From Flavobacteriales bacterium (GTDB taxonomy: Bacteria > Bacteroidota > Bacteroidia > Flavobacteriales_D > Sanyastnellaceae), in contig CANGTU010000001.1 of assembly GCA_947456965.1 (NCBI GenBank), forward strand, positions 123,889-187,888: a stretch of 64,000 nt of DNA, in the 5' to 3' direction. The notes under the pieces are model-generated. The model was not told the DNA's origin. It did no database searches and saw nothing but the letters and a program-made list of their open reading frames with translations. The translations under genes were made by a program, and so were the position numbers. The first letter of the stretch is position 1; every line of letters begins with the position of its first letter. Shown here piece by piece: positions 40,694 to 49,567 of this stretch.

Positions 40694-43555
40694 ATGGAAA
40701 TGGAAGAACGAATAGAGGTCATCGGTGCCCGTGAGCACAACCTGAAGAACATCGATGTTCGCATCCCGCGCAACAGGTTGGTGGTGATCACCGGCCTTAG
40801 CGGTAGCGGCAAGTCCTCACTGGCCTTCGATACCATCTATGCCGAAGGGCAGCGTCGCTACATGGAGACCTTCGGCTCCTATGCCCGCCAGTTTCTGGGT
40901 GAGTTGGAACGTCCGGACGTGGATAAGATCAACGGCTTATCGCCGGTGATTTCCATTGAGCAAAAAACCGTGAGTCGCAATCCGCGCTCTACGGTGGGCA
41001 CCATCACGGAGATCTACGACTTCCTTCGTCTCCTGTATGCCCGGGTCAGCGATGCATACAGCTATGTGACCGGCGAGCAGATGGTTCGCTATTCCGATGA
41101 CCAGATTATCGATCTGCTCAGAACGGCTTATGCCGGACAGAAAATTCTCATTCTTGCTCCGCTTGTCAAGGGTAGGAAAGGCCACTACCGCGAGTTGTTC
41201 GAAACGATTATGAAGCAGGGTTACCTCCGTGCCCGTGTAGATGGAGAAATTATCGAACTGTCGCGCGGCTATAAGGTGGACCGCTATAAGATTCACGATA
41301 TTGAATTGGTGGTTGACCGTCTGGAGGTCATGGCAGCACCAAAGAAAACGGTTCGCCAGGAAGGGGATGCGGGTCTTCAGCGATTGCGCGATACTGTGCG
41401 CACTGCTCTTCGGGCAGGAAAGGGATCGCTGATGGTCATCCGCCATGAAGATGCCGGAAAGAGGAAACAAACCGTAAGGCATTTGTCCCGGCACTTGATG
41501 TGTCCCACCAGCGGAATCGCCTATCCCGAGCCGGAACCCAACCTGTTTTCCTTCAACTCACCATATGGCGCTTGTTCTCATTGCAACGGGCTTGGCGAAG
41601 TAGCTGAAGTGGACATCGGGAAAATCATCCCGGATCCCGGACTGAGCATCCGGAAGGGGGGTATCGTTCCGCTCGGTGAAAACAAGAATACCTGGTTCAT
41701 GCGACAGGTAGAGGCTATCCTCAAAGGGTATGGCGCGGACCTGAATACCCCGGTTAAGGATCTGGATGAGGATGCCATTCAGGTGATTCTGTATGGCACC
41801 GACGATCTGGTGGATGCATCGGTGGGCGAAGGATATAGCCAGCCTGCCTCTTTTGAAGGTATTATCTCCTTTATCGAGCGTCATACGGAAGAGGACTCAT
41901 CGCCGGCAGTGCGCCGCTGGGCGGAGAGTTTTATGAATAAGAAGCCATGTCCGGCTTGTGAGGGCTCACGGCTCAAGAAAGAAGGCCTGTACTTCCGTAT
42001 CGCCGGAAAGAACATCGCTGAGCTCGGGGAAATGGGGTTGCAGGATCTGGCCACCTGGTTCAAGGGGGTGGAAAAGAATCTGTCTGCTCGCCAGCGCTCG
42101 ATCGCTACCGAGCCACTCAAGGAAATCCGCAATCGCCTTGGTTTTCTGCTGGATGTCGGACTGGACTACCTCACGCTGAACCGCAGCGCGCGCACGCTGA
42201 GCGGTGGTGAGGCCCAGAGGATCCGACTGGCCACTCAGATCGGGGCCCAGCTCGTAGGGGTACTCTACATCCTCGATGAACCCAGCATCGGGTTGCACCA
42301 GCGTGATAACCACCGGTTGATTGCTTCACTTAAAGCCCTGCGTGATCTGGGCAACAGCGTGATTGTGGTGGAGCATGACCGGGATATCATGGTGGAAAGT
42401 GATCACCTGATAGATATCGGACCAGGGGCCGGAGTGCACGGCGGGAGAATCATCGCGCAGGGTCATCCTGCTGAGCTGGTCAGGGGTGAGAGCCTGACTG
42501 CGGCCTATCTGCGCGGTGAGAAATCGATAGCGATTCCCGCCACACGACGAAAGGGAAGTGGTGACTGGCTGACTCTCGAAGGAGCCTCAGGACACAACCT
42601 GAAGCAAGTGACCCTGCGCATTCCACTTGGAACATTTTCCTGCATCACAGGCGTAAGCGGAAGTGGAAAATCGAGTCTGATTACACATACGCTCTATCCA
42701 GCTCTGTCAGCCGAGATCCAGGGCGGAGCAAGGAAACCATTGCCCTTTAAGCGTTTTCGAGGCGCCCAAGCGCTGGATAAGGTGATCGACATCGACCAGA
42801 GTCCCATTGGCCGAACCCCACGCAGCAATCCCAGCACGTATACAGGGATCTTCACAGATATCCGGAATCTGTTCTCCATCCTGCCAGAAGCCAAGGTGAG
42901 GGGATATAAGCCCGGTCGGTTCAGTTTCAACGTAGCGGGCGGGCGCTGTGAAACATGCAAGGGAGGTGGCGTGCGTACAATCGAGATGAACTTCCTGCCG
43001 GATGTTTTTGTGCAATGTGAGACATGCGCGGGTAAACGATACAACCGGGAAACGCTCGATATCCGATACAAGGGAAAAAGCATCGCCGATGTGCTGGATA
43101 TGACAGTGGACCAGGCCGTGGAGTTTTTTGAAAATCACCGGAACATCCTGCATACGGTCAAAACCTTGCAGGATGTCGGACTGGGTTATATCACCCTCGG
43201 GCAGCACAGCACTACCCTGAGCGGTGGTGAAGCCCAGCGCGTGAAACTGGCTTCTGAGCTGGCCCGGCGAGATACAGGAAGCACCATATACATCCTCGAT
43301 GAGCCAACCACCGGACTCCACTTTCAGGATGTCGGAATGCTTATCGACGTGCTCAATCGCCTCGTTGACAGGGGCAATACAGTAGTCGTTATCGAGCACA
43401 ATATGGACGTCATCAAGGTGGCTGACTACCTCGTGGACCTCGGTCCGGAAGGAGGCGCCGGTGGCGGAGAGATCGTGGCTACAGGAACCCCTGAGGAAGT
43501 CAGTCGCGTTAAACGCAGCCATACCGGCCAGTATCTCGCCAAAGAATTACGCTGA
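40694..43555 (+). CDS. uvrA: UvrABC excision nuclease subunit A
   Basis: A 953-aa ABC-type ATPase that recognises DNA damage in nucleotide excision repair. Both halves are present: Walker A GLSGSGKSSLAFDTIYAEG near residue 30 and GVSGSGKSSLITHTLYPAL near residue 650, signature TLSGGEAQRIRLATQIG and TLSGGEAQRVKLASELA, and Walker B ILDEPSIGLHQRDN and ILDEPTTGLHFQDV. Zinc motifs CSHCNGLG, CPACEGSRL, CETCKGGG and CETCAGKRY are intact. At the first zinc finger the usual CxxC is CPTS, which is common in Bacteroidota UvrA. The ATG at 40694 is preferred, as the 24 codons before it do not match the family. Confidence 0.97.
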   Translation: MEMEERIEVIGAREHNLKNIDVRIPRNRLVVITGLSGSGKSSLAFDTIYAEGQRRYMETFGSYARQFLGELERPDVDKINGLSPVISIEQKTVSRNPRSTVGTITEIYDFLRLLYARVSDAYSYVTGEQMVRYSDDQIIDLLRTAYAGQKILILAPLVKGRKGHYRELFETIMKQGYLRARVDGEIIELSRGYKVDRYKIHDIELVVDRLEVMAAPKKTVRQEGDAGLQRLRDTVRTALRAGKGSLMVIRHEDAGKRKQTVRHLSRHLMCPTSGIAYPEPEPNLFSFNSPYGACSHCNGLGEVAEVDIGKIIPDPGLSIRKGGIVPLGENKNTWFMRQVEAILKGYGADLNTPVKDLDEDAIQVILYGTDDLVDASVGEGYSQPASFEGIISFIERHTEEDSSPAVRRWAESFMNKKPCPACEGSRLKKEGLYFRIAGKNIAELGEMGLQDLATWFKGVEKNLSARQRSIATEPLKEIRNRLGFLLDVGLDYLTLNRSARTLSGGEAQRIRLATQIGAQLVGVLYILDEPSIGLHQRDNHRLIASLKALRDLGNSVIVVEHDRDIMVESDHLIDIGPGAGVHGGRIIAQGHPAELVRGESLTAAYLRGEKSIAIPATRRKGSGDWLTLEGASGHNLKQVTLRIPLGTFSCITGVSGSGKSSLITHTLYPALSAEIQGGARKPLPFKRFRGAQALDKVIDIDQSPIGRTPRSNPSTYTGIFTDIRNLFSILPEAKVRGYKPGRFSFNVAGGRCETCKGGGVRTIEMNFLPDVFVQCETCAGKRYNRETLDIRYKGKSIADVLDMTVDQAVEFFENHRNILHTVKTLQDVGLGYITLGQHSTTLSGGEAQRVKLASELARRDTGSTIYILDEPTTGLHFQDVGMLIDVLNRLVDRGNTVVVIEHNMDVIKVADYLVDLGPEGGAGGGEIVATGTPEEVSRVKRSHTGQYLAKELR

Positions 43556-43578
43556 TTTCAGTCCCCGGGTTCTCCAAA

Positions 43579-43606
43579 GAAAAGGCCACCCGGAGGCAGC
43601 CTTTTC
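43579..43606. terminator. Bidirectional terminator between uvrA and the seven-repeat protein gene
   Basis: A 7-bp arm pair AAAAGGC / GCCTTTT with a 12-nt loop lies between two convergent stop codons (43555 and 43636). A- and T-rich arms allow it to end transcripts from both strands. Confidence 0.6.
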
Positions 43607-43635
43607 GTTCGGAAACCGGATCAAGCCGGCGGATA

Positions 43636-46299
43636 TCATTTCACCACCAGACGGAGTGCATGAAGTGTACCTTCAAAACGCACGAGGTAGATGCCGGCTT
43701 CCCAGCCAGAAACTTCTACCATCCGCTCGGAAGTTCCGAAGCCTGGAATACGCGCTACTTCACGACCGCTGGAATCAAAGACACAGGCCACAGCAGTACC
43801 AGCTGCGTTCGGACGAATACGCAGGTAGCCGTCAGCAGGATTCGGGAAAAGCACTGGAGCAGAGCCAGCCAACTCATCAACGCCTACGATGCAGTCCACA
43901 CAATCTCCAAAGCATACCTCATTCAGCGTTACGGATGATGAAGTGCTGGTGTAGGTGCGGTTAAAGCCGCCGAAGCCATCGTCCACGCCACAGGCAAAGG
44001 GAACACTCTCTACTCCGGTGAAGTCATTGCCATTGATGAACTTATAGAAGAACTGGACATTGGGATCAACACTGACCGTTACGCTGTATATGCCAGGGGC
44101 GGATAGCGTCATGGGTGTTGCGGCAGGAGAGAAGTTGTTGAACGAACCCGCGATATGCACACCATTCGAGCTCACCGTTTGCTGAGACATATCCACCTGA
44201 AATGTCACGCTCACATTGCCCGACCCGGTGCATTCAGCGCATTCGCCAAAGCAGACGATGGGTATTGTGACACTCTCCGTGCCTGCTGTGAAAGATCGGT
44301 TGAATCCCCCGAAGCCGTTGTCCACCCCGCAGTCACCAGGTACCGTCTCTTCCAAGGTAAAGTCAGGTCCATTGAGAAATTTGTACTCGATGGTTTGACC
44401 TGAATTGACAACACCGACGGCCTGATACAGCCCTGGCTGGAACTGGGACATCATGGTTGCGGTGGGATCCCAATTATTGAAGTCGCCCACCACATATACG
44501 CCTTCGGCTCCTACAGCCTCATTGCTCATGTTCACCTGGAAAGTGACCAGGACCGGAACCTGAGGAACGCAAGCGGAGCACCCGGAGAAACACACCGGCC
44601 CAAACGCGACATTCTCTGTGCCTACTTCGATGGTGCGATTGAAAGCGCCAAATCCGTCAGATACCCCGCATTCGGAAGGAACAGTTTCTGATCCGCTCCA
44701 TTCTGAGCCATTGATGAATTTGAACTGGATGGTTGTATTCGCCTCAACAGGGTATAGGATTTCATAGATGCTTCCACCCAGTGAGGTCATCACGCTGCCA
44801 TTCGGATTCCACCCCTGGAAATTGCCGGCTACGTGCACACCTTGAGGGCTTACCGAAACACTGCTCATATCCACCTGAAAGAGGACCATAACGGTTTGCG
44901 GTACTACATCACAATTGGTGCACGAGCCAAAACACACAACATCCAACGTCGTGGCCAAGCCAGGCACATTAAGCGTGCGATTACCACCGGTGGAGCAGGC
45001 CTGGGGCACGGACTCATCTGTTCCCCAGGTATTGCCATTGAGGAATTTGTAGGAAACCGAAGTCCCTTCAACCAGCTCAGTGGTATAACTCCAGATTCCA
45101 TTGCCTTCATCTGTCATCGGTGTGGCATTGGAATTCCACCCCTGGAAACTGCCGGCGATATGCACTCCGTCGGGACTTACCGTTTCATTGGACATGTTGA
45201 CCTGAAATGTCACGGATACCAGCACCGGATCCACGATAACACAGGCCTCACAGGATGAAAAACAGACTGCAGGCAGGGTGATGGCTGCATCGACTACCTG
45301 AACAGCGCGGTCGAATCCGCCATTGAGGTTAGCTGCACCGCATGCGGCAGGAACCACTTCCTGACCACCAAACGTATTGCCATTGATGAAGGCATAGGTC
45401 CATGTACCCTCCGGTATCTGAACCGTGACAGAATACACCCCATTGCCCATGTCGGTCATCGGTGTGGAAGCGGGATCCCATCCCTGAAAATCACCGGCCA
45501 GATGCACGCCATCTGCACTCACGGTTTCGTTGGACATATCCACGCTGAAGGTGATTGGAAATAGCCCCGGAGGCAATTCACAATTCGCGCAGGCACCAAA
45601 GCAAACAGCGTCCAGCATCAGCGCTGATGTACCGATCTGCAGGCTGCGGTTGAATCCCCCGAAGCCATCATTCACGCCACACGCACCCGGCACTGTTTCA
45701 GACTGAGGCCAGTCGTTTCCGTTAATGAATTTGTATTGAATTGTAGTTCCCGAGAGGATGGATGCGGTGACCTCGTATACACCGTCGGCATCTGTATCCG
45801 ACAAGGATGTGCCTCCGGGATTCCATCCCTGAAAGCTACCTGCGATGTGCACACCGCTGGGCGACACGGTCTGCTCAGCCATATTGACCCGGAAGGTGAC
45901 ATCCACAAAAACCTGCTGAACACAAGCCGCACAGGAACTGAAGCACACAGGATCCAACACCAGAGAACCGGCACCCACCGTCACCGTGCGGTTGAATCCC
46001 CCGAATCCATTATCCACCCCGCAGGCCTGAGGCACAGCTTCATCCGTCCCCCAGGCATTGCCGTTGATGAATTTGTAGGCATAGGTTCCCGGTGCGATCT
46101 CCAGGGTGACGGCATAAATGCCCGAACCCTGAAGCGTCATGGCCGTGGCAGATGGGTTCCAACCCTGAAAAGCACCAGCAATGTGAACCCCATTGGGGCT
46201 CACCTGAACCTGCGACATATCCACCCGGAAGGTGACCGGTGCGGCCATGGCGAGAAGGCCAATGAACGCACCCACTGTGGTAGTAAAGATTGATTTCAT
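43636..46299 (-). CDS. T9SS-secreted protein with seven carbohydrate-binding-like repeats
   Basis: An 887-aa secreted protein. A signal peptide (MKSIFTTTVGAFIGLLAMAA) is followed by seven repeats of about 115 residues. Each starts with V(T/D)FxVxMSxxxVSxxGVHIAG and continues FQGWNP, a pattern of starch-binding or AMPK-type E-set domains (VYLAGSFNNW). Each repeat carries a Cys in the segment before its GFGGFNR motif (most read CGVDNGFGGFNR; repeats three and four vary) and ends VCFSSCAAC (CFxxCxxC), giving four ordered Cys. The C-terminus (about residues 815-887) has type A sorting domain features: LFPNPADGYLRI, VFDSSGREVAR and WEAGIYLVRFEG. The surface protein probably binds glucans or other glycans; ligand unknown. 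The first 53 residues of a longer frame upstream are not signal-like, so the ATG at 46299 is chosen. Confidence 0.93.
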   Translation of the reverse strand: MKSIFTTTVGAFIGLLAMAAPVTFRVDMSQVQVSPNGVHIAGAFQGWNPSATAMTLQGSGIYAVTLEIAPGTYAYKFINGNAWGTDEAVPQACGVDNGFGGFNRTVTVGAGSLVLDPVCFSSCAACVQQVFVDVTFRVNMAEQTVSPSGVHIAGSFQGWNPGGTSLSDTDADGVYEVTASILSGTTIQYKFINGNDWPQSETVPGACGVNDGFGGFNRSLQIGTSALMLDAVCFGACANCELPPGLFPITFSVDMSNETVSADGVHLAGDFQGWDPASTPMTDMGNGVYSVTVQIPEGTWTYAFINGNTFGGQEVVPAACGAANLNGGFDRAVQVVDAAITLPAVCFSSCEACVIVDPVLVSVTFQVNMSNETVSPDGVHIAGSFQGWNSNATPMTDEGNGIWSYTTELVEGTSVSYKFLNGNTWGTDESVPQACSTGGNRTLNVPGLATTLDVVCFGSCTNCDVVPQTVMVLFQVDMSSVSVSPQGVHVAGNFQGWNPNGSVMTSLGGSIYEILYPVEANTTIQFKFINGSEWSGSETVPSECGVSDGFGAFNRTIEVGTENVAFGPVCFSGCSACVPQVPVLVTFQVNMSNEAVGAEGVYVVGDFNNWDPTATMMSQFQPGLYQAVGVVNSGQTIEYKFLNGPDFTLEETVPGDCGVDNGFGGFNRSFTAGTESVTIPIVCFGECAECTGSGNVSVTFQVDMSQQTVSSNGVHIAGSFNNFSPAATPMTLSAPGIYSVTVSVDPNVQFFYKFINGNDFTGVESVPFACGVDDGFGGFNRTYTSTSSSVTLNEVCFGDCVDCIVGVDELAGSAPVLFPNPADGYLRIRPNAAGTAVACVFDSSGREVARIPGFGTSERMVEVSGWEAGIYLVRFEGTLHALRLVVK

Positions 46300-46329
46300 G
46301 CCTTTAGATGAAATTTGATTGTTTAGTGT

Positions 46330-46337
46330 CAAAATTA
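46330..46337 (-). promoter_or_regulatory. Candidate -7 box of the seven-repeat protein gene
   Basis: TAATTTTG on the minus strand, an exact TAnnTTTG match, 30 nt before the ATG. A TTG lies 15 nt further upstream (46353-46355), slightly closer than the usual 17-23 nt. Confidence 0.5.
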
Positions 46338-46397
46338 CACGAAGTCCGGCTTCAACGCGGTCTGATAATTGGTCATAAAGTAAGAACTTCGCGCCCG

Positions 46398-47159
46398 ATG
46401 CCGATCCGTCATTGTATCCTTTATATTCTCTTATGCCTTGCCGGATGGCTTGCCCCACATACGGGGCGGAGTCAGGATGAGATTACCATAGTCGGTGCCG
46501 TGCGCGATGAACGCGGACAGCCGGTTTCGAATACCATTATCATCAACAGACGGACACGGCTGGGTGGCTTTGGGCGCACTGACGGTACATTCACCATCCG
46601 ATGCCTGAAGACTGACACCATTTCAGTGACCTCTCTCGGTTATTTCCCCCGCACCATTTCCTGTGCTGACTCCGCAATGCGCGAAGTTTACACGTTTGTG
46701 ACCTATCTCGAGCAGCGCACCTACCGCCTCCCGCAGGTGGAGATCTTCGCCCCTCGCGATCTCGAGAAGATCCAGGAGGATATCCGGAATCTGGGCTATC
46801 GGGAAGAGGACTACGTACTCAGTGGCATCAATGCAGCCCAAAGTCCAATCACTTTCCTGTACCAACAATTCAGCAGACGTGAGCAGAGCAGAAGGGAAGT
46901 AGCCCGGCTTGAAAACGAGGATCGCAAGCGCGGGCTGCTCCGTGAGTTGTTCAGGCATTACGTCGACTATGACATCATTTCGCTCTCCGATGAGGAGTTT
47001 GATGAATTCATTTCCTTCATGAACGTGCCGGATGAATTCCTCATCGAGAGTTCGCAGTACGATTTTCTCTTGTATGTCAAGGAGCGGTTCACAGACTATC
47101 GCACCTGGAAGCGTCGCCAGGGACTGATGCCGGGCGACTACGATTACGACCGGGATTAG
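46398..47159 (+). CDS. Secreted carboxypeptidase-regulatory-like domain protein
   Basis: A 253-aa protein with a signal peptide (HCILYILLCLAGWLAPHTGR) and a carboxypeptidase-regulatory-like beta-sandwich at about residues 27-115: TIVGAVRDERGQPVSNTIII, GGFGRTDGTFTI and DTISVTSLGYFPRTI. The C-terminal half is helical and charged (RREQSRREVARLENEDRKR) and is not recognised. Small proteins of this type are common in Bacteroidota and lack a barrel. I use the ATG at 46398 because it opens the signal peptide. It diverges from the seven-repeat gene and overlaps the T9SS plug gene by 4 nt at the 3' ends. Confidence 0.85.
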   Translation: MPIRHCILYILLCLAGWLAPHTGRSQDEITIVGAVRDERGQPVSNTIIINRRTRLGGFGRTDGTFTIRCLKTDTISVTSLGYFPRTISCADSAMREVYTFVTYLEQRTYRLPQVEIFAPRDLEKIQEDIRNLGYREEDYVLSGINAAQSPITFLYQQFSRREQSRREVARLENEDRKRGLLRELFRHYVDYDIISLSDEEFDEFISFMNVPDEFLIESSQYDFLLYVKERFTDYRTWKRRQGLMPGDYDYDRD

Positions 47160-48439
47160 CGGTGCGAATTAAGTGGCTCAATGCCCACCAGGCGGTCAGC
47201 CCCTGACGCCCGGTCATAATGGTACACCAGCACATGATAGTCATTTTCAGTTGCACTGAAGTTGCCTTCCGTTACCGACCAATCACCGGCTGGATGGTAA
47301 CGGTCATAAACAACATACCGGTAGTTGTAGAAGCCCTGCTTGATTGCTTGACTGAATCGGTAGGATCTTGCTGATTCATCATATTGCATGGTCCACGGCC
47401 GGGATGAGTATCGGCTCAGATCGCCTTCAATGCGTACATCGGCCTCCGCAAAAGGAGGAATCTGCAAGGTGAAATGCACAATTACATACTCCGCCTCGAG
47501 TTGGGAATCGGTGGCTATATCACTTCTGACGAACAGACGCCCGTTCAAGTCGGGCCGCGTTTCATGTGCTCCACGTATGCCGGAGGGCATGCCGGGGCGC
47601 AGATACACGTGGTAGCCATCAGGCGAGGGCATGACAGTTTCCACCTGAATCCCGTTAAACCGGAGATCCTTCATTTCGAAATCCCTCCATTCATTACCTG
47701 CGGGCAGTGAGGTGCGCCCATCGCTGTATTGAAAGGAGATAGCATCCGGACGTATGAACACCGGCTTGATATCCTCGACTGCATGATGCCAGTCGCCATT
47801 CTGCAGGATGGTGAGCCGGAGCTCCCCGCTGGGATCAGGGATGCGATATTGACCGGGAATGACATCACACATGATCTCATGGTGCGTAAATCTGTCGCGC
47901 ACCACCTGACTCTGCTGGAGCCGCGCACCAATTCGCACCCGGCTTTCGTAAACCACCACTCGCCATACCATCAGCCACGACTCCCGGTCGTCGGGATCCA
48001 TGCCGCTGAACGCCACCACAGCATAGTTGCCGGACAGGGTGGGGACCATCATGTCATTAGGAAATTGAAATTGGTAGTGCACATAATCGAGCTGCGTGCC
48101 GAATGATGCCTCCACTTCGGTAATGGGGAGCTGTGCAAAGCCTCTCAGGTATTCTGATGATTCAATATCCGTCCGCTTCCAGTTTCGGGTGCAATGGATC
48201 ACCGCATAGCGATAGTCATCGCGGCTCGTTCCCGGAATATCAAAGTGGAAATGAAGTTGCTGAGCCGTATTCAGCTCGATGAAGGGGTAGCCAGTCGGAT
48301 TACCCACTGGAAAAACCTGTGGAGTCCACACATCCGGCTTCTGTGCACCCTCCAGGTATTGGTCCTGACACATAACCCATGATGGGCTGCAGGCCAGCAG
48401 AGTAAGAAGCAGGAGCGATTGCGGGAAGATCTTGATCAT
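47156..48439 (-). CDS. Type IX secretion system plug protein (DUF5103)
   Basis: A 427-aa periplasmic protein with a signal peptide (LLLLTLLACSPSWVMCQ). It matches the DUF5103/T9SS-plug family: the opening QYLEGAQKPDVW..., FPVGNPTGYPFIELN, YAVIHCTRNWKRTDIESSEYL-type sequence with the NW motif, the FPNDMMVPTLSGNYAVVAFS segment, and the C-terminal TENDYHVLVYHYDRASGADR with LVG. The plug occludes the SprA translocon channel when it is not engaged with PorV and cargo. The start at 48439 is preferred to 48493. A TAnnTTTG-like box lies just upstream. It is the only T9SS machinery gene in the window. Confidence 0.92.
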   Translation of the reverse strand: MIKIFPQSLLLLTLLACSPSWVMCQDQYLEGAQKPDVWTPQVFPVGNPTGYPFIELNTAQQLHFHFDIPGTSRDDYRYAVIHCTRNWKRTDIESSEYLRGFAQLPITEVEASFGTQLDYVHYQFQFPNDMMVPTLSGNYAVVAFSGMDPDDRESWLMVWRVVVYESRVRIGARLQQSQVVRDRFTHHEIMCDVIPGQYRIPDPSGELRLTILQNGDWHHAVEDIKPVFIRPDAISFQYSDGRTSLPAGNEWRDFEMKDLRFNGIQVETVMPSPDGYHVYLRPGMPSGIRGAHETRPDLNGRLFVRSDIATDSQLEAEYVIVHFTLQIPPFAEADVRIEGDLSRYSSRPWTMQYDESARSYRFSQAIKQGFYNYRYVVYDRYHPAGDWSVTEGNFSATENDYHVLVYHYDRASGADRLVGIEPLNSHR

Positions 48440-48494
48440 GAGGGCCAAAATAGGAACGCCTCCAATGCGGATGACGAACGTGCCTCTCCTCACC

Positions 48495-48502
48495 TAATTT
48501 CG
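48495..48502 (+). promoter_or_regulatory. Near-match -7 box before the ApbE-like gene
   Basis: TAATTTCG, one mismatch to TAnnTTTG, ends 4 nt before the ATG at 48507. Confidence 0.3.
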
Positions 48503-48506
48503 CGCC

Positions 48507-49562
48507 ATGTTCGCCAGATACATGGGCAAGTCATTCGCCGCCGTGGTCATTCTCCTGCTTCTCGCCCAGTGCGCAAACGAGAAAGCTGCCTCTGCGGTGG
48601 GCAGGTTCTATTCAGGTTCCTTCATGGGCCAGTCCTACACCATTGATGTGGTCGGTGATTCCACGGATTACTCCGAATCGCTGGACAGTATTCTGGCCGC
48701 CGTTTCGGGAACAGCAGACCCAGCTCTCAAGGGTAGTGTAGTGGCCCGGTATAATGCATGGCAGCAGGTCGATTCTATGTTAGGTTTTGTAGATTCTACC
48801 GGGCTCTTCGGTGCGCTTTACGGCATGGCCGGCGACTATCACCGGCTCACCGGAGGCATCTATGATCCCACCCTGAATCCTATACGGCGTGCCTGGAAAG
48901 AGCGGCGGGAAAAAGGATGGACCAAGGGCGAGCCCGATCTTGATGAGTTGTACCGCTACACTGGGTTTGATGCTTCGCGGATTGATCTGATCGAAATGCA
49001 GGGAGCCGATGGCTACACCTATGAGCGATCTTTCCTGCGCAAGACGGATCCTCGCATTGAACTCGATCTCAGCCGCCTGGCCGGGGCATACGGCATGGAC
49101 CGTATCGCTGCCTTCCTAGAGGAGCGGCAAGTGGCCCAGTGGAAGATTACCTGGGGCCGGAGTACCATGATCCGGGGTATTTGGTCAGACTCACTGTGCA
49201 CCATTCCATTGGGCATCACAGGAGATGACCGCGATCAGAAGATCAGGCTGTCAGATGGTGCATTTTCATACGTGCAGGTTGCTGATAAGGTGGATATGAT
49301 TGACCCCTCCTATGGCTATCCTCCTCAATCCAGTGAGCTCATCTTCGTAGCCATAGTGGCCCCGCGCCTTACCGATGCGATCGTACTCTCCGAGGCCTTC
49401 ATGATTATGGGTCTGGAGGATGCTACTGCCTGGTATGCAGAACACCCGGATTCACGCGTGGAGTCCTTTATGCTCATTCAGCGGGGAGAAGAAATCACCA
49501 ATGCTTCCACCGAGGGCTTCGACCGATTGCTGGTTTTTAAGCTCCCTGGGGAAGAGGAGTAA
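48507..49562 (+). CDS. ApbE-like lipoprotein (FMN transferase fold) lacking key residues
   Basis: A 351-aa lipoprotein: signal peptide and lipobox FAAVVILLLLAQCAN, so Cys is lipidated. The body follows the ApbE/FAD:protein FMN transferase layout: FMGQSYTIDVV (usual MGTxYxI), LTGGIYDPTLNPI (usual GxFDPTVxPL), IELDLSRLAGAYGMDRIAAF (usual DLGGIAKGYAVD), LGITGDD and MIDPSYGYP (usual HIIDPRTG). True ApbE moves FMN from FAD to Thr of RnfG/NqrC. Here the KG lysine, the TSG of SxTSGdy and the Asp/Thr of the DALST metal motif are all missing. Flavin transfer is therefore doubtful; binding only or a lost activity is possible. It lies 5 nt before tsaD. Confidence 0.8.
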   Translation: MFARYMGKSFAAVVILLLLAQCANEKAASAVGRFYSGSFMGQSYTIDVVGDSTDYSESLDSILAAVSGTADPALKGSVVARYNAWQQVDSMLGFVDSTGLFGALYGMAGDYHRLTGGIYDPTLNPIRRAWKERREKGWTKGEPDLDELYRYTGFDASRIDLIEMQGADGYTYERSFLRKTDPRIELDLSRLAGAYGMDRIAAFLEERQVAQWKITWGRSTMIRGIWSDSLCTIPLGITGDDRDQKIRLSDGAFSYVQVADKVDMIDPSYGYPPQSSELIFVAIVAPRLTDAIVLSEAFMIMGLEDATAWYAEHPDSRVESFMLIQRGEEITNASTEGFDRLLVFKLPGEEE

Positions 49563-49567
49563 GGTTC

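Noticed and set aside
42707..43522. A 271-codon minus-strand frame
   Set aside because: It is antisense to uvrA and shows no signal or family motif.
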